Below, piece after piece: positions 26,483 to 35,782 of a stretch of 64,000 bases of DNA (position 1 is its first letter; every line of letters begins with the position of its first letter). Source of the stretch: Reyranella massiliensis 521 (GTDB lineage: Bacteria; Pseudomonadota; Alphaproteobacteria; Reyranellales; Reyranellaceae). The stretch is from contig CAMAYC010000003.1 in assembly GCA_945862125.1 (NCBI GenBank), forward strand, positions 1 through 64,000, read 5' to 3'. Position numbers and translations under genes: made by a program. Under the pieces are notes generated by a model, which did not search any database, was not told where the DNA came from, and saw nothing but the letters and a program-made list of their open reading frames with translations.

Positions 26483-27280
26483 TCACTGCGCGCTCCATGC
26501 TCCATCAACCACAACGGACGTTCCCGTAACGAAGCTCGCAGCGTCCGAAGCTAGGAAAACAGCTGGGCCGATCAGTTCTTCAGTGCAACCGAACCTGCCG
26601 GTGGGCGAGGTCTCCTCGATCTGCCGACGCTTCTCGCCGGGATGCTGTCGCGTGAGCGGCGTGTCGATGAAGCCCGGCGCGATCGCATTAACTCTGACCC
26701 CGAAGGGGGCCATTTCGAGCGCGAAGGCCCGCGTGAGCTGCAGTAGTCCGGCCTTCGCCGCCGAATAGGGGACGATCTCGCGAATGGCGACGAAAGCTGC
26801 GATCGACGCAATGTTGATGATGCTCCCCGACTTTCGCGCCTGCATGCCGGGAGCGACGGCCCGGCAGAATAGAAACGCGCCCCGCACGTGCACCTGCATG
26901 AGCGAGTCGAACTCCGCCTGGCTGAACTCGACGAGTGGCTTTCGAATATTGTGGCCGGCGCCGTTCAGAAGCACGTCGACGCGGCCGAATGCTTCAAGCA
27001 CACCATCAACCGCCTTCGCTACGTCGGCTTCGTTGCTTACATCCGCCTGGAAGGACTCGACACGGCGGCCTGTGCCGCCGCTCAGTTCGGCCGCACAGGC
27101 GGCTGCGGCCGTCCCGTCGCGGTCAACGATCGCGACATCGGCACCATTGCAGGCGAGCCCCCATGCGATGGCGCGACAGAGTCCGGACCCGCCACCAGTC
27201 ACCAACGCGACTTTACCGGCGAGACTGAACAGGTTCCGCACGCTCTCGACGCCCGGCAATTGCTCAAGGGTCATGTTCAT
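26483..27280 (-). CDS. Short-chain dehydrogenase/reductase
   Basis: The 265-aa SDR has the cofactor loop VTGGGSGLCRAIAWGL near residue 27, the NAG-type motif (LNGAGHN), catalytic Ser in NIASIAAF and Tyr-x3-Lys in PYSAAKAG. Asp in IVDRDG after the second strand suggests NAD(H) preference. It probably interconverts an alcohol and a ketone in the pathway. It overlaps the upstream hydrolase gene by 4 bp. Confidence 0.9.
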   Translation of the reverse strand: MNMTLEQLPGVESVRNLFSLAGKVALVTGGGSGLCRAIAWGLACNGADVAIVDRDGTAAAACAAELSGGTGRRVESFQADVSNEADVAKAVDGVLEAFGRVDVLLNGAGHNIRKPLVEFSQAEFDSLMQVHVRGAFLFCRAVAPGMQARKSGSIINIASIAAFVAIREIVPYSAAKAGLLQLTRAFALEMAPFGVRVNAIAPGFIDTPLTRQHPGEKRRQIEETSPTGRFGCTEELIGPAVFLASDAASFVTGTSVVVDGAWSAQ

Positions 27281-28173
27281 CTGTCCGGCCTACGCGCTTC
27301 CTCTCCATCGGCATCGACGAAGGCGAACGCGTTACCGTGCCTCACAATCTGTCCGGCCGACGGCGCCAGGAAATGGGCCGGCATGACGAGGTTTCCGGTC
27401 TCCGCATGCTGCTCAATGAAGCGCTGCCGCGAGATGCGGGAGAGATCCTGGTCATGGCAGGCGATGCTGGAAAGCTCCGGGCAGGCAAGCTGTATTGGCG
27501 TATGCAGCACGTCCCCGGCGAAGACGCCGCGGCTGCCATGCGACTGGATGTTGAGGACAACCGTGCCGGGGGTATGCCCCGGACAGGGTTGCAACCACAC
27601 CCCGTCCTCCACAGCGTGGTCGTCGTCGACAATGACGGCGCGCTCCGCATGGACCAGTGGCAATATGCTGTCGGCGAACGCCAGGCTGTGCATGGATCGA
27701 TCGCCACTGGCATGCATGGCATCGCGATGATCGTATTCGGTGCGCGCCATGATGTAGCGCGCATTGGGGAAGGTCGGCACCCAGCGCCCGTCGTGCAATT
27801 TCGTATTCCACCCGACATGGTCCCAGTGGAGGTGAGTGCACATGACGTAGTCGACCTCTTCGGGCTTGACTCCGCGTTGCGCGAGGCCGGCCGTGAAATC
27901 GGTGTTTCTCCGATGACCGATCGGCCGCAACGGGCGCTCTTTGTCGTTACCCATGCAGGTGTCGATTAGGATCGTATGACGGCCGGTGCGAAGCACGAAG
28001 CTGTGGAAGCTCATGCGCATCTGCCCGGTCGCCGGGTCGATCGTGTGACCCAGCCAGTCGCGGTTTCGCTCGAGCACCGCCGGATCGTAGCCGACCAAGA
28101 GTTCCTCAGGACGAAGAAACGGGCCCTCGTACTCGACTGCGCGATCGATCTGAAAATTTCCGACGGTGATCAT
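27277..28173 (-). CDS. Metallo-beta-lactamase-fold hydrolase, lactonase-like
   Basis: The 298-aa protein has the dinuclear metal motif THLHWDH (HxHxDH), later His and Asp ligands in the GHTPGT and FAGDVLHT regions, and the general length of N-acyl-homoserine lactonase relatives. A lactone or ester substrate is likely. In this operon it could open the lactone made by the monooxygenase; quorum-signal hydrolysis is the alternative. Its stop overlaps the SDR start by 4 bp. Confidence 0.88.
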   Translation of the reverse strand: MITVGNFQIDRAVEYEGPFLRPEELLVGYDPAVLERNRDWLGHTIDPATGQMRMSFHSFVLRTGRHTILIDTCMGNDKERPLRPIGHRRNTDFTAGLAQRGVKPEEVDYVMCTHLHWDHVGWNTKLHDGRWVPTFPNARYIMARTEYDHRDAMHASGDRSMHSLAFADSILPLVHAERAVIVDDDHAVEDGVWLQPCPGHTPGTVVLNIQSHGSRGVFAGDVLHTPIQLACPELSSIACHDQDLSRISRQRFIEQHAETGNLVMPAHFLAPSAGQIVRHGNAFAFVDADGEEARRPDR

Positions 28174-28260
28174 CCGGCGATGCTCTCGTTCACGATCTTT
28201 GAAGGATGACAGCGGCGGGCCGCGCCGACTCGGCGGCGCCGGCCCGCGAAGACACTCGCA

Positions 28261-29286
28261 TCAGCAAGCGGGTTCCGACTGCGGTACCGTCTTCCAGAGG
28301 AGGTCGTCGGCAACGAGCGGAGCCTTCAGCATCTTCGACTTCAGAAGGAATTCGTTCCAAACATCGAAGTTGGCCTTCGGAAAGGTCATCTTGAGGACCG
28401 GGATTTCATCCTTGACCAGCTGCCGGAACTGCTCGTCCGACAGCTCTCTGGTGGCGAGTTTGGTCTTCAGGATACTGAGGAGTTCGTCAAAATTCTTGGG
28501 GTCTCGCACCCAGCAATAGGCCTTCGTGTGAGCGGCGATCAGGCCGTCGACGATCTTGGGCCTTGACGTTGCCGTCTTGCGAAGTGTCGTAACGCCCTGA
28601 TAGGTCACGCCCTTAAAGTTCGCGGGGCCCTCGCCCTTGCGCAAGTCCAGCAGCACTTCGCCGAGGCCGAGCGCTTGTACGACAGTCGGCCCGGGCGACA
28701 GGGTGATGAACGTATCGACACGACCTGCTTTCAGGGCCGGGATCGCCGTGGGCGACAAGCCGACGGCCAGCCAGGTCACATCCTTATCGGGATCGATCTT
28801 GGCGTCGTTCGCCATGGCGCGCATGAACATCTCGCTGTCCGCACCGCGCCCGGTGATTCCCCAGACCATGCCCTTGAGGTCGCGGAACACTTCAGGATAC
28901 TTGCCTTTGTTGGGCAACTTGAGGCCCTTCTTGCCGACCACCACGTAGGGCATGCCAATGTTGCCTGCCACGATCACCTGGTCGAGCCCCTGCTCCTTGG
29001 CCACGCCGACGTTGTTTGGCGGCTGGAAAGCGAAGTCGATCGAGCCGCTGCCGAGCATCGAGTTCATCAGAGGCCCTGTCCCGACCGTAATAAATGTCGG
29101 ATTGAGGCCGGCCTCCTTGTAGAAGCCCTTCGCGTCGGCGACATAAACGTTCATATTGAACGTCTGGCCTGGATAGACGCCGATGTTCACATCGCCCGCC
29201 TTGTCCTGGGCGATGGCACCACCCGCGGTCAGGCAGGTTACGGCGATAAGGGCGCCGCGGCGGCGCAGTTTCTTGAGCACTGTCAT
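28261..29286 (-). CDS. NitT/TauT-type ABC substrate-binding protein
   Basis: The 341-aa protein starts with a signal peptide (KKLRRRGALIAVTCLTAGGAIAQ) and has the NMT1-like fold of NitT/TauT binding proteins: VNIGVYPGQTFNMNVYVADAK, GFYKEAGLNPTFITVGTGP, then SGSIDFAFQPPNN and VWGITGRGADSEMF. It should capture a small organic anion in the periplasm and deliver it to the permease and ATPase encoded just upstream. The ligand is unknown, but the operon suggests it is the pathway substrate. Confidence 0.9.
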   Translation of the reverse strand: MTVLKKLRRRGALIAVTCLTAGGAIAQDKAGDVNIGVYPGQTFNMNVYVADAKGFYKEAGLNPTFITVGTGPLMNSMLGSGSIDFAFQPPNNVGVAKEQGLDQVIVAGNIGMPYVVVGKKGLKLPNKGKYPEVFRDLKGMVWGITGRGADSEMFMRAMANDAKIDPDKDVTWLAVGLSPTAIPALKAGRVDTFITLSPGPTVVQALGLGEVLLDLRKGEGPANFKGVTYQGVTTLRKTATSRPKIVDGLIAAHTKAYCWVRDPKNFDELLSILKTKLATRELSDEQFRQLVKDEIPVLKMTFPKANFDVWNEFLLKSKMLKAPLVADDLLWKTVPQSEPAC

Positions 29287-29337
29287 TGGTTTCCCTTTCC
29301 TTGCTTGATCCCTGGACGGCCTGCAGCGGTCGTCCCG

Positions 29338-30207
29338 TCACAGAGTCTTGTTGCCGGTCTCTGCCCATCCGCCGAGCAGCGCCGCTTCGATCCAGTCCGC
29401 GATAAAAGTCAACAGGACGGCGTAGACGGCCATGACCAGGAGGATGCCGAGTACGGCGTCCATCCTGAGGATGCCGGAGTAGTACATGATGAGCTGTCCG
29501 AGCCCGGCCTTGGAGGCCAGCATCTCGCTGGTCACCACGCCGAGGAACGAATAGATCAGTGCGAGCTTGAGGCCGGCGAAGACGCTGGGAATCGCCCAGG
29601 GCAGCATGATCTTCATGAACTGCTGACGCGGCGTGCAGCCGAGCGAGCGGCTGAGCCTGATGAGCGTCGGATCGACGTTGCGAATGCCGCCGTAGGTGCT
29701 GAGCAGAACGATGAAGAAGCCGAGGCTGAAGGCCAGCGCCACCTTGGAGGCGATGCCGATGCCGAACCACAGGATGAAGATCGGCGCCAACGCGATACGC
29801 GGCATGCTGTTGAGTGCCGTCAGGAACGGATCGATCGTGCGTTTCACGCGAGGAAGCTCGAACAGCACCAGTCCTGCTGCCACGCCTGCCACGCCAGACA
29901 GGGCGAAAGCGATCAGCATCGCCAGCATCGTCTCCACCGAATTAGGCAGAATCTCCTCGACATACTGCTGACCGAGGAAACGGACGATGTCGACGGGACT
30001 GCTGAAGAAGAAGCGGTCGAGCCATCCGAATTCCACCGCCGCCCACCAGGCGGCTGAGAAGCCGCCCAGGATGAGGAGCCGGTTGAGGTTGAGATAGCAA
30101 GCGCTCAGGAACGCCCCCATCCGGCGCGCCCGTACCTGCTCGCCGCGAGCGTTCTGGGAAAACTGCGGACGCGAAGCCCGGGTGGAATTGGTCTCCACGG
30201 TGCTCAT
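29338..30207 (-). CDS. NitT/TauT-type ABC transporter permease
   Basis: The 289-aa inner-membrane protein has about six hydrophobic segments and the cytoplasmic EAA-like loop (SRSLGCTPRQQFMKIMLPWAIPS) that contacts the ATPase. Its fold matches SsuC/TauC-type permeases. The ATPase gene overlaps it by 4 bp upstream and the binding-protein gene follows after about 50 bp. Confidence 0.92.
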   Translation of the reverse strand: MSTVETNSTRASRPQFSQNARGEQVRARRMGAFLSACYLNLNRLLILGGFSAAWWAAVEFGWLDRFFFSSPVDIVRFLGQQYVEEILPNSVETMLAMLIAFALSGVAGVAAGLVLFELPRVKRTIDPFLTALNSMPRIALAPIFILWFGIGIASKVALAFSLGFFIVLLSTYGGIRNVDPTLIRLSRSLGCTPRQQFMKIMLPWAIPSVFAGLKLALIYSFLGVVTSEMLASKAGLGQLIMYYSGILRMDAVLGILLVMAVYAVLLTFIADWIEAALLGGWAETGNKTL

Positions 30208-31043
30208 ACGATCATCTCGGCAGCGAGTTCGGTCCAGATGCGCCGATGGTAGTCGTGGTATCGGGCATCATTCTGGAGAGCGCCAATGTTGCGCGGACGC
30301 TCCATGTCGATCGGGATCTCGCACTTGATCGAGCCCGGGCGCGCCGTGCAGACAAGGATCTTGTCTGCAAGCGCGATGGCCTCGGCGAGATCATGGGTGA
30401 TGAACAGCACCGTGCGCTTGTCGCGCTCCCACAGCCGTAGCAATCCCTGCTCGAGCGTAAGCTTGGTATGCGCATCCAGCGCACCGAACGGCTCGTCCAT
30501 CAGCAGGACGGGACTCGGCATCAGGAAGGTGCGCGCCAACGCCGTCCGCTGCCGCATTCCGTGCGAAAGCTGGCGAGGGTAGGCATCCTCGAAGCCGCTC
30601 AGCCCGACCATCGCAATCAGCTCGCGCGCTTCCTCGCGGACGGCGGGTGAAATCTGCCCCCCCGGAGAGCGCACCTCGACGCCGAACAACACGTTGCCCA
30701 TCACCGTTCGCCACGGCAGCAGCGCGTCCTGCGCGAACATGTAGGCAATATCGATGCGTCCGGCCTTCGGCGTCTTGCCCGCGACGGATACCGCCCCGCT
30801 CTGCTGGGCTTCAAGGCCGGCGATGATGTTGAGAATGGTGGTCTTGCCGCAACCGCTCGGCCCGACGATGACCACGAATTCACCGGCCGTCACGGTGAAC
30901 TCCGCATTGTCCACTGCCAGCAGCCCGCCCGCGAATCGATGTGAAAGACCTTCCACTCGGATGCACGTCTGCGTCGGCGGAGCCCTGGTCGCTCCGGCCG
31001 GGACGGCGATGTTCGGCGGCATTGCGCCTGCGTCGAGCCTCAT
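30204..31043 (-). CDS. NitT/TauT-type ABC transporter ATP-binding protein
   Basis: The 279-aa ATPase has Walker A GPSGCGKTT, signature LSHGMRQR, Walker B LLMDEPFGALD and the H-loop VLFITHDLAEA, as in SsuB/TauB. It heads the seven-gene operon that runs to the old-yellow-enzyme gene. A GntR-type operator copy (31076-31087) lies 33 bp upstream of its ATG, so the whole operon is likely under that regulator. Confidence 0.93.
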   Translation of the reverse strand: MRLDAGAMPPNIAVPAGATRAPPTQTCIRVEGLSHRFAGGLLAVDNAEFTVTAGEFVVIVGPSGCGKTTILNIIAGLEAQQSGAVSVAGKTPKAGRIDIAYMFAQDALLPWRTVMGNVLFGVEVRSPGGQISPAVREEARELIAMVGLSGFEDAYPRQLSHGMRQRTALARTFLMPSPVLLMDEPFGALDAHTKLTLEQGLLRLWERDKRTVLFITHDLAEAIALADKILVCTARPGSIKCEIPIDMERPRNIGALQNDARYHDYHRRIWTELAAEMIV

Positions 31044-31075
31044 TGTGCGCTCCGCTCCCAGGTCCTACTGTTCTT

Positions 31076-31087
31076 AATGTTGACAAT
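31076..31087. promoter_or_regulatory. GntR operator copy 1 (AATGTTGACAAT)
   Basis: This 12-bp site matches the palindrome ATTGTTGACAAT at 11 of 12 positions. It lies just upstream of the ABC ATPase gene, the first gene of the minus-strand catabolic operon. Four further copies occur at the other promoters of the block. Confidence 0.6.
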
Positions 31088-31265
31088 CATACACAAATAC
31101 AAGCTAAGGCCCCCTTCGCAACGCTGTCAAGGTAACCTCACGCCCGGTGAAGCAACTTGCAGGGTGTCGATTCGGACAGCATCGCCCGGCTCGAAGCGAG
31201 CCAAATCTTCACGACCTTTCGTGTGATGGCTTGCAATTCCATCCTGCGCACCAGCGGCTCGTACA

Positions 31266-32630
31266 TCACGCCGCCGCGCGCTTGTCAGTTCGCGCCAGAA
31301 CGTCCGCCGCCAGAGACGTGTGCACGCGGCCTGCGCGAAACGCTTCGTCCGACAGCACCGCGAGTACAAACGGAATATTCGTTTTCACGCCTTCCACCGC
31401 AAAATCTCCCAGTGCGCCAGCGAGGCGGTCGAGCGCGACATCACGCGTTGGTCCGTGGGCAATCACCTTCGCTATCATCGGATCGTAAAAGGGCGTGACT
31501 GCTCCGCCTTCGGCATAGCCCGTCTCGACACGGATTCCTTCACCCGCTGGCGGCCTGAAGACCTTCAGCGGACCAGGCGACGGCAGGAAGCGCCTGGGGT
31601 CCTCGGCGTAGACACGCGCCTCGACGGCATGGCCGTCGAGGACGAGCGAGTCCGGGATGACATCGCCAAGGCGGCTGCCCGCCGCCAAGCGCACCTGTGA
31701 GGCCACGAGATCGAGGCCCGTCACCTCCTCGGTGACGGCGTGCTCCACCTGCAGCCTCGTATTCATCTCGAGAAAGCTGAACCCGACATCGCTATCGTAC
31801 AGCATCTCGACCGTGCCGATGTTGTCGTAGCCGATCGAGGCAAGGATCTTCTCGATGCGCACCGCGGTCGCATCGACCTCGCTGCGCGCCAGCGCCGGTG
31901 CACCAGCCTCCTCGATGACCTTTTGATGCCGGCGCTGGACGGAACAATCGCGCTCGAAGATGTGCCGCACCGCGCCGTGCCGGTCGGCCAACACCTGAAA
32001 CTCGATATGCCGCGGCTTTTGCAGCAACCGCTCGAGATAGACCTCGCTGTCACCGAAGCTCCTGGCAGCCAGCGAACGCGCCCGTTCGAGCGCCGTCGTG
32101 AGCTCGGCCGAGCTGTACGCCGGCAGCATGCCGATCCCCCCACCGCCGTTGGCGGGCTTAACGAGGACGGGAAATCCGATGGCCTCCGCCTGGGCAACCA
32201 CCTGCTCGCTCGTGCCGGTGAGCACGGGCGTGCTGGAGCACATCGGCATCCCGTGCTCGACCATCAGGTCGCGCGCGCGTGTCTTGTGTCCCATCGCCTC
32301 GAGCCAGCGCGGGCTCGGGCCGATGAACGTCGCCCCGGCCGCCTGGACCTCCCGCGCGAAGTGGTGGTTCTCTGACAGGAAGCCGTAGCCCGGGTGCAGG
32401 GCATCGGCACCAGCCCGCCGCACGACGTCGAGGATGGCCTGCTGGTTAAGATAGCTCGCCTTGGGCTCGGCCGGGCCGATACAATGAGTTTCGCCGGCGA
32501 GCGCCAGATACGGCGCGTTCCTGTCGGCCTCCGAGTAGACGGCGACGGAACGGATACCCAACCGATTGAGCGCGCGCAGCACACGCGCCGCCACGGCGCC
32601 GCGGTTGGCCACAACAACCTTGTTGAACAT
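31266..32630 (-). CDS. Biotin carboxylase subunit of an acyl-CoA carboxylase
   Basis: The 454-aa ATP-grasp protein begins FNKVVVANRGAVAARVLRAL and contains HPGYGFLSEN, the glycine-rich lid GGGGIG, the ERDCSVQRRHQKVIEEA stretch, EMNTRLQVEHAVTE and the C-terminal domain with EARVYAEDP. It charges biotin with bicarbonate and ATP. It has no fused biotin carrier; the separate 72-aa carrier at 38229 must supply it. It is divergent from the CoA-transferase gene at 32766, with a perfect operator copy between. Confidence 0.94.
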   Translation of the reverse strand: MFNKVVVANRGAVAARVLRALNRLGIRSVAVYSEADRNAPYLALAGETHCIGPAEPKASYLNQQAILDVVRRAGADALHPGYGFLSENHHFAREVQAAGATFIGPSPRWLEAMGHKTRARDLMVEHGMPMCSSTPVLTGTSEQVVAQAEAIGFPVLVKPANGGGGIGMLPAYSSAELTTALERARSLAARSFGDSEVYLERLLQKPRHIEFQVLADRHGAVRHIFERDCSVQRRHQKVIEEAGAPALARSEVDATAVRIEKILASIGYDNIGTVEMLYDSDVGFSFLEMNTRLQVEHAVTEEVTGLDLVASQVRLAAGSRLGDVIPDSLVLDGHAVEARVYAEDPRRFLPSPGPLKVFRPPAGEGIRVETGYAEGGAVTPFYDPMIAKVIAHGPTRDVALDRLAGALGDFAVEGVKTNIPFVLAVLSDEAFRAGRVHTSLAADVLARTDKRAAA

Positions 32631-32681
32631 TGAAACGGCCTCCCGATTTCCCTTGCCGCTAGAACAGACTCTTATCGTCTC

Positions 32682-32693
32682 ATTGTCAACAAT
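32682..32693. promoter_or_regulatory. GntR operator copy 2 (ATTGTCAACAAT)
   Basis: A perfect copy of the palindrome lies between the divergent biotin carboxylase (start 32630) and CoA-transferase (start 32766) genes. A weaker half-site (TTATTGACATCAAC) follows at once. One regulator dimer here could control both directions. Confidence 0.65.
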
Positions 32694-32765
32694 CTTATTG
32701 ACATCAACGAAGGAAGATCGATGATTTTCGAAACTGGCGGCGACGACTAATCAAGGGAGACCCAG

Positions 32766-34007
32766 ATGACCCGCGACGAGACCAAGACCAAGGCCGGCCC
32801 TCTGGCGGGGATCAAAGTCGTCGAACTCGGATCGACCGTCGCGGCCCCGTTCTGTTGCCGGCTGTTCGCCGATTTCGGCGCCGAGGTCATCAAGGTGGAG
32901 CCGCCTGACGGGGACGTGCTTCGCTGGATCGGCCCTCGCGAAGACGGCGTCGGTCTCTATGGCACCAGCATCCTGCGCAACAAGCAGCTCGTTGCGCTCG
33001 ATTTCAAACGGCCAGAAGCGCTCGCGCTGGCGCGGCGCCTAGCGGAGCGCGCCGATATCGTCGTGGAGAATTTCCGCCCCGGCACGCTCGAGCGGCTCGG
33101 CCTGGGATACGAGGAGCTCTCGAAAGCGAATCCTGGTCTGGTACTGGTCCGCATCAGCGGCTTCGGCCAGTCGGGTCCCTACCGGGGCCGCGCGGGTTAC
33201 GGCGTCGTCGCGGAGGCGATGGCCGGCGTGCGGCATATGACGGGCGACCCCGACCGGCCGCCGTCGCGGGTCGGCGTGGCGATGACCGACCAGCTCACCG
33301 CCGTCTACGCCGCCTTCGCCGCAATGATGGCACTGCGCCGGCGCGATGCGACCGGCCGCGGCCAGGTCGTCGATGCCGCCCTGTACGAATGCTCGTTCTC
33401 GCTGATGGAGCCCTACGTTCCGGCCTACGAGAAGGCCGGGCTGATGCCGATGCGAGCCGGCTCTGGCCTCTCGGATTCCGCCCCGAACAATCTCTATGGC
33501 ACCGCGAGCGGCGGCTACGTGCACATCGCCGCCAACGGCGATGCCGTATTCAACAGACTGATGGAAGCGATCGGCCGCCCGGAGCTGGCGATATCGCTGC
33601 ACTACCAGACGGCGGCCGATCGCGGCGCCAACAAGGATGAACTCGACCGCGAGATCGCGGCGTGGACGGGCCGGCACACGGCGGCCGATGTCGAGGAGAG
33701 GTTGATCGCCAACGGCGTCCCTGCCTCACGCGTCTTCACCATGGAAGACATCTTCGCCGACGAGCACTACCGAGCGCGCGACATGCTGCCGTCGATACCG
33801 CATCCAACGCTCGGTTCAGTCATGATGGCGGGCATTGCTCCGAAGCTGTCTGAAAGCCCTGGAACCATCCGCTGGGCGGGCGGCCGCATCGGCGAGCACA
33901 CCGAGGCCGTGCTGCGTCGGGAACTCGGCGTCGACCGGGCGACCATTGCCCGCTTGCACGGCGAAAAGGCGATCGTTTGCGCCGAGCCGCCGGCCGCCGC
34001 CGACTGA
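32766..34007 (+). CDS. CaiB/BaiF family CoA-transferase (first copy)
   Basis: The 413-aa family III CoA-transferase has the N-terminal motif VVELGSTVAAPFCCRLFADFGAEVIKVE broken over residues 18-46, the NKQLVALDFK and VVENFRPGTLERLGLG segments, and the catalytic Asp in VAMTDQLTAVYAAF. It would move CoA from a donor thioester to the pathway acid. It is paralogous to the copy at 38596: same length and the same motifs throughout. It converges with the carboxyltransferase gene at 34047. Confidence 0.93.
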   Translation: MTRDETKTKAGPLAGIKVVELGSTVAAPFCCRLFADFGAEVIKVEPPDGDVLRWIGPREDGVGLYGTSILRNKQLVALDFKRPEALALARRLAERADIVVENFRPGTLERLGLGYEELSKANPGLVLVRISGFGQSGPYRGRAGYGVVAEAMAGVRHMTGDPDRPPSRVGVAMTDQLTAVYAAFAAMMALRRRDATGRGQVVDAALYECSFSLMEPYVPAYEKAGLMPMRAGSGLSDSAPNNLYGTASGGYVHIAANGDAVFNRLMEAIGRPELAISLHYQTAADRGANKDELDREIAAWTGRHTAADVEERLIANGVPASRVFTMEDIFADEHYRARDMLPSIPHPTLGSVMMAGIAPKLSESPGTIRWAGGRIGEHTEAVLRRELGVDRATIARLHGEKAIVCAEPPAAAD

Positions 34008-34046
34008 CGGCGACGACCCGGCTGTGCTTGGCTCGTTCGTGCCCGG

Positions 34047-35603
34047 CTATTTGCGCATTGTTCGACCCTTGGTGCCGAGCTGCTCGGGCAGCGTGCGGTA
34101 GGCGTCCTCGATCCAATTACACAGGATTGGACGGGTGTCGCGCGGGTCAATCACGTCGGGCACCCGAAAACGCTCCGCCGTCAGGAAGGGTGAGGCCAGC
34201 CTCTCGTACTTGATCTCGAGCTGCTGCAGGCGTGCCTCGCGTTGATCCTCCGGCAATTCCTCGAGTTCGCGGCGGTAGGCGGCTGCGATGCCACCCTCGA
34301 AGGGGATCGACCCCCATCGGGCCGATGGCCAGGCATAGTGCAGGTTGATGCCCTGGAGCCGGGCGTAACCGCTTCCGGCGAGGCCGAAGAGGCGGCGAAT
34401 GACAATAGCGCACCAGGGCACGCGCGTCTGCTCGATCGCCGAAACCACCCTTACCGAGCCCCGGACGTTGCCCATGCGCTCTCCGTCGACACCGACGATC
34501 GTGCCCGGCTGATCGACCATATTCACGATGGGGAGGTGGAACGTATCGCAGAGATCGATGAAGCTCTCGAGCTTCTCGGCGGCCGGCCGATTGAGGCCTC
34601 CGCCGAATCGATAGGGATCGTTGGCGATGATGCCGACCGGGTGACCGCGCAGGCGGCCAAGGCAGACCACGACAGATGTACCGTAATTCGGGGCGATCTC
34701 GAGGATCGAACCCTTGTCGAAGACCATCTCGAGGATCTTCCGCACCTTGTAGACGCGCCGGCGCTCGCGCGGGATGATCGTGAGAAGCTCCTCCTCGCGC
34801 CGATCGCCCGGATCGTCGGAGTCGATACACGGCGGCAACTCGAAGACATTGCTGGGCAGGTAGGAAAGGAACTTCTGCGCCAGTGCGAGCCCCTCCTCCT
34901 CGCTCTCGACCTCGTTGTCGATGACACCGCTTTGTCGGGTGTGCATCTGCGAGCCACCCAACTCCTCCTTGTCGACAACGCTGCCGACGCCACGCTGTAC
35001 GACCGGCGGCCCGCCGGCGAACACCTGGCTGGTGCCTTTGACCATGATGGAGAAGTGCGCGCAGGCCGCCTTTAGCGCGCCAAGGCCGGCGCAAGGCCCC
35101 AGCGCCAAGCCGACGACCGGCACATAACCCAGGAGTACCGTCATCGGCCATGTCGGATATCCTGGGATCTTGGTCGATCCCTGCTGCTCGACCAGCCGAA
35201 CACTGCCGCCAGCGCTCTCGACCAGCCGGACCAGCGGCATGCGCATCTCGAGCGCGTAGTTCTCGGCATAGATCCATTTCTCGGACACCGTCGCCTCGGA
35301 CGAGCCGCCGCGGATCGTATAGTCGTCGGCCTCGATAGAAACCCTCCGGCCGCCGACGCGGCCGGTGCCGACGATGGCGTTGGACGGTCGGACGCTCAGG
35401 AGATTGCCGTCCGCGTCGTATTCGGCCTTGCCGGCAAGGACCCCGAACTCGTTCCACGTTCCGCAATCAACCAGCCGATCGATCCGCTCGCGCGCCGTCA
35501 GACGCCCCGCTTCGTGCTGCTTGCGCACTGCTTCCGCACCGCCGAGTTCGAAGGCGAACTGCTTGCGGCGCTTGATCTCATCAACTTCCGGCTTCCAGCT
35601 CAT
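34047..35603 (-). CDS. Acyl-CoA carboxylase carboxyltransferase subunit (first)
   Basis: The 518-aa protein has the two crotonase-like halves of beta-type carboxyltransferases (propionyl- or methylcrotonyl-CoA carboxylase type). The N-terminal half shows GPCAGLGALKAACAHFSIMV and VVDKEELGGSQMH; the C-terminal half shows NDPYRFGGGLNRPAAEKLESF and VDQPGTIVGVDGERMG. It transfers carboxylate from carboxybiotin to an acyl-CoA. It is divergent from a second carboxyltransferase gene, with a perfect operator between them. Confidence 0.93.
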   Translation of the reverse strand: MSWKPEVDEIKRRKQFAFELGGAEAVRKQHEAGRLTARERIDRLVDCGTWNEFGVLAGKAEYDADGNLLSVRPSNAIVGTGRVGGRRVSIEADDYTIRGGSSEATVSEKWIYAENYALEMRMPLVRLVESAGGSVRLVEQQGSTKIPGYPTWPMTVLLGYVPVVGLALGPCAGLGALKAACAHFSIMVKGTSQVFAGGPPVVQRGVGSVVDKEELGGSQMHTRQSGVIDNEVESEEEGLALAQKFLSYLPSNVFELPPCIDSDDPGDRREEELLTIIPRERRRVYKVRKILEMVFDKGSILEIAPNYGTSVVVCLGRLRGHPVGIIANDPYRFGGGLNRPAAEKLESFIDLCDTFHLPIVNMVDQPGTIVGVDGERMGNVRGSVRVVSAIEQTRVPWCAIVIRRLFGLAGSGYARLQGINLHYAWPSARWGSIPFEGGIAAAYRRELEELPEDQREARLQQLEIKYERLASPFLTAERFRVPDVIDPRDTRPILCNWIEDAYRTLPEQLGTKGRTMRK

Positions 35604-35691
35604 GCCCTAGTTCTCACTTGCGCATCTGGCGGACTCCCCGACGGGTCCGCGCGAGGCCGTACTTTCGGCGTACCATGATGCCAAGTCAACT

Positions 35692-35703
35692 ATTGTTGAC
35701 AAT
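35692..35703. promoter_or_regulatory. GntR operator copy 3 (ATTGTTGACAAT)
   Basis: A perfect copy lies between the two divergent carboxyltransferase genes (starts at 35603 and 35783). The symmetry extends outward to ACTATTGT...GACAATAGT, making it the most extended palindrome of the set. Confidence 0.68.
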
Positions 35704-35782
35704 AGTACAATCGTGACGTTCACTCTATGGTGCCGCCTCACACAGATGCGCGCCGCACTCACAGTATAGGATTGGACGAACG

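Noticed and set aside
27277-28173. Quorum-quenching lactonase as primary role
   Set aside because: The HxHxDH fold alone cannot tell acyl-homoserine lactone from other lactones, and the catabolic operon context favours a pathway lactone.
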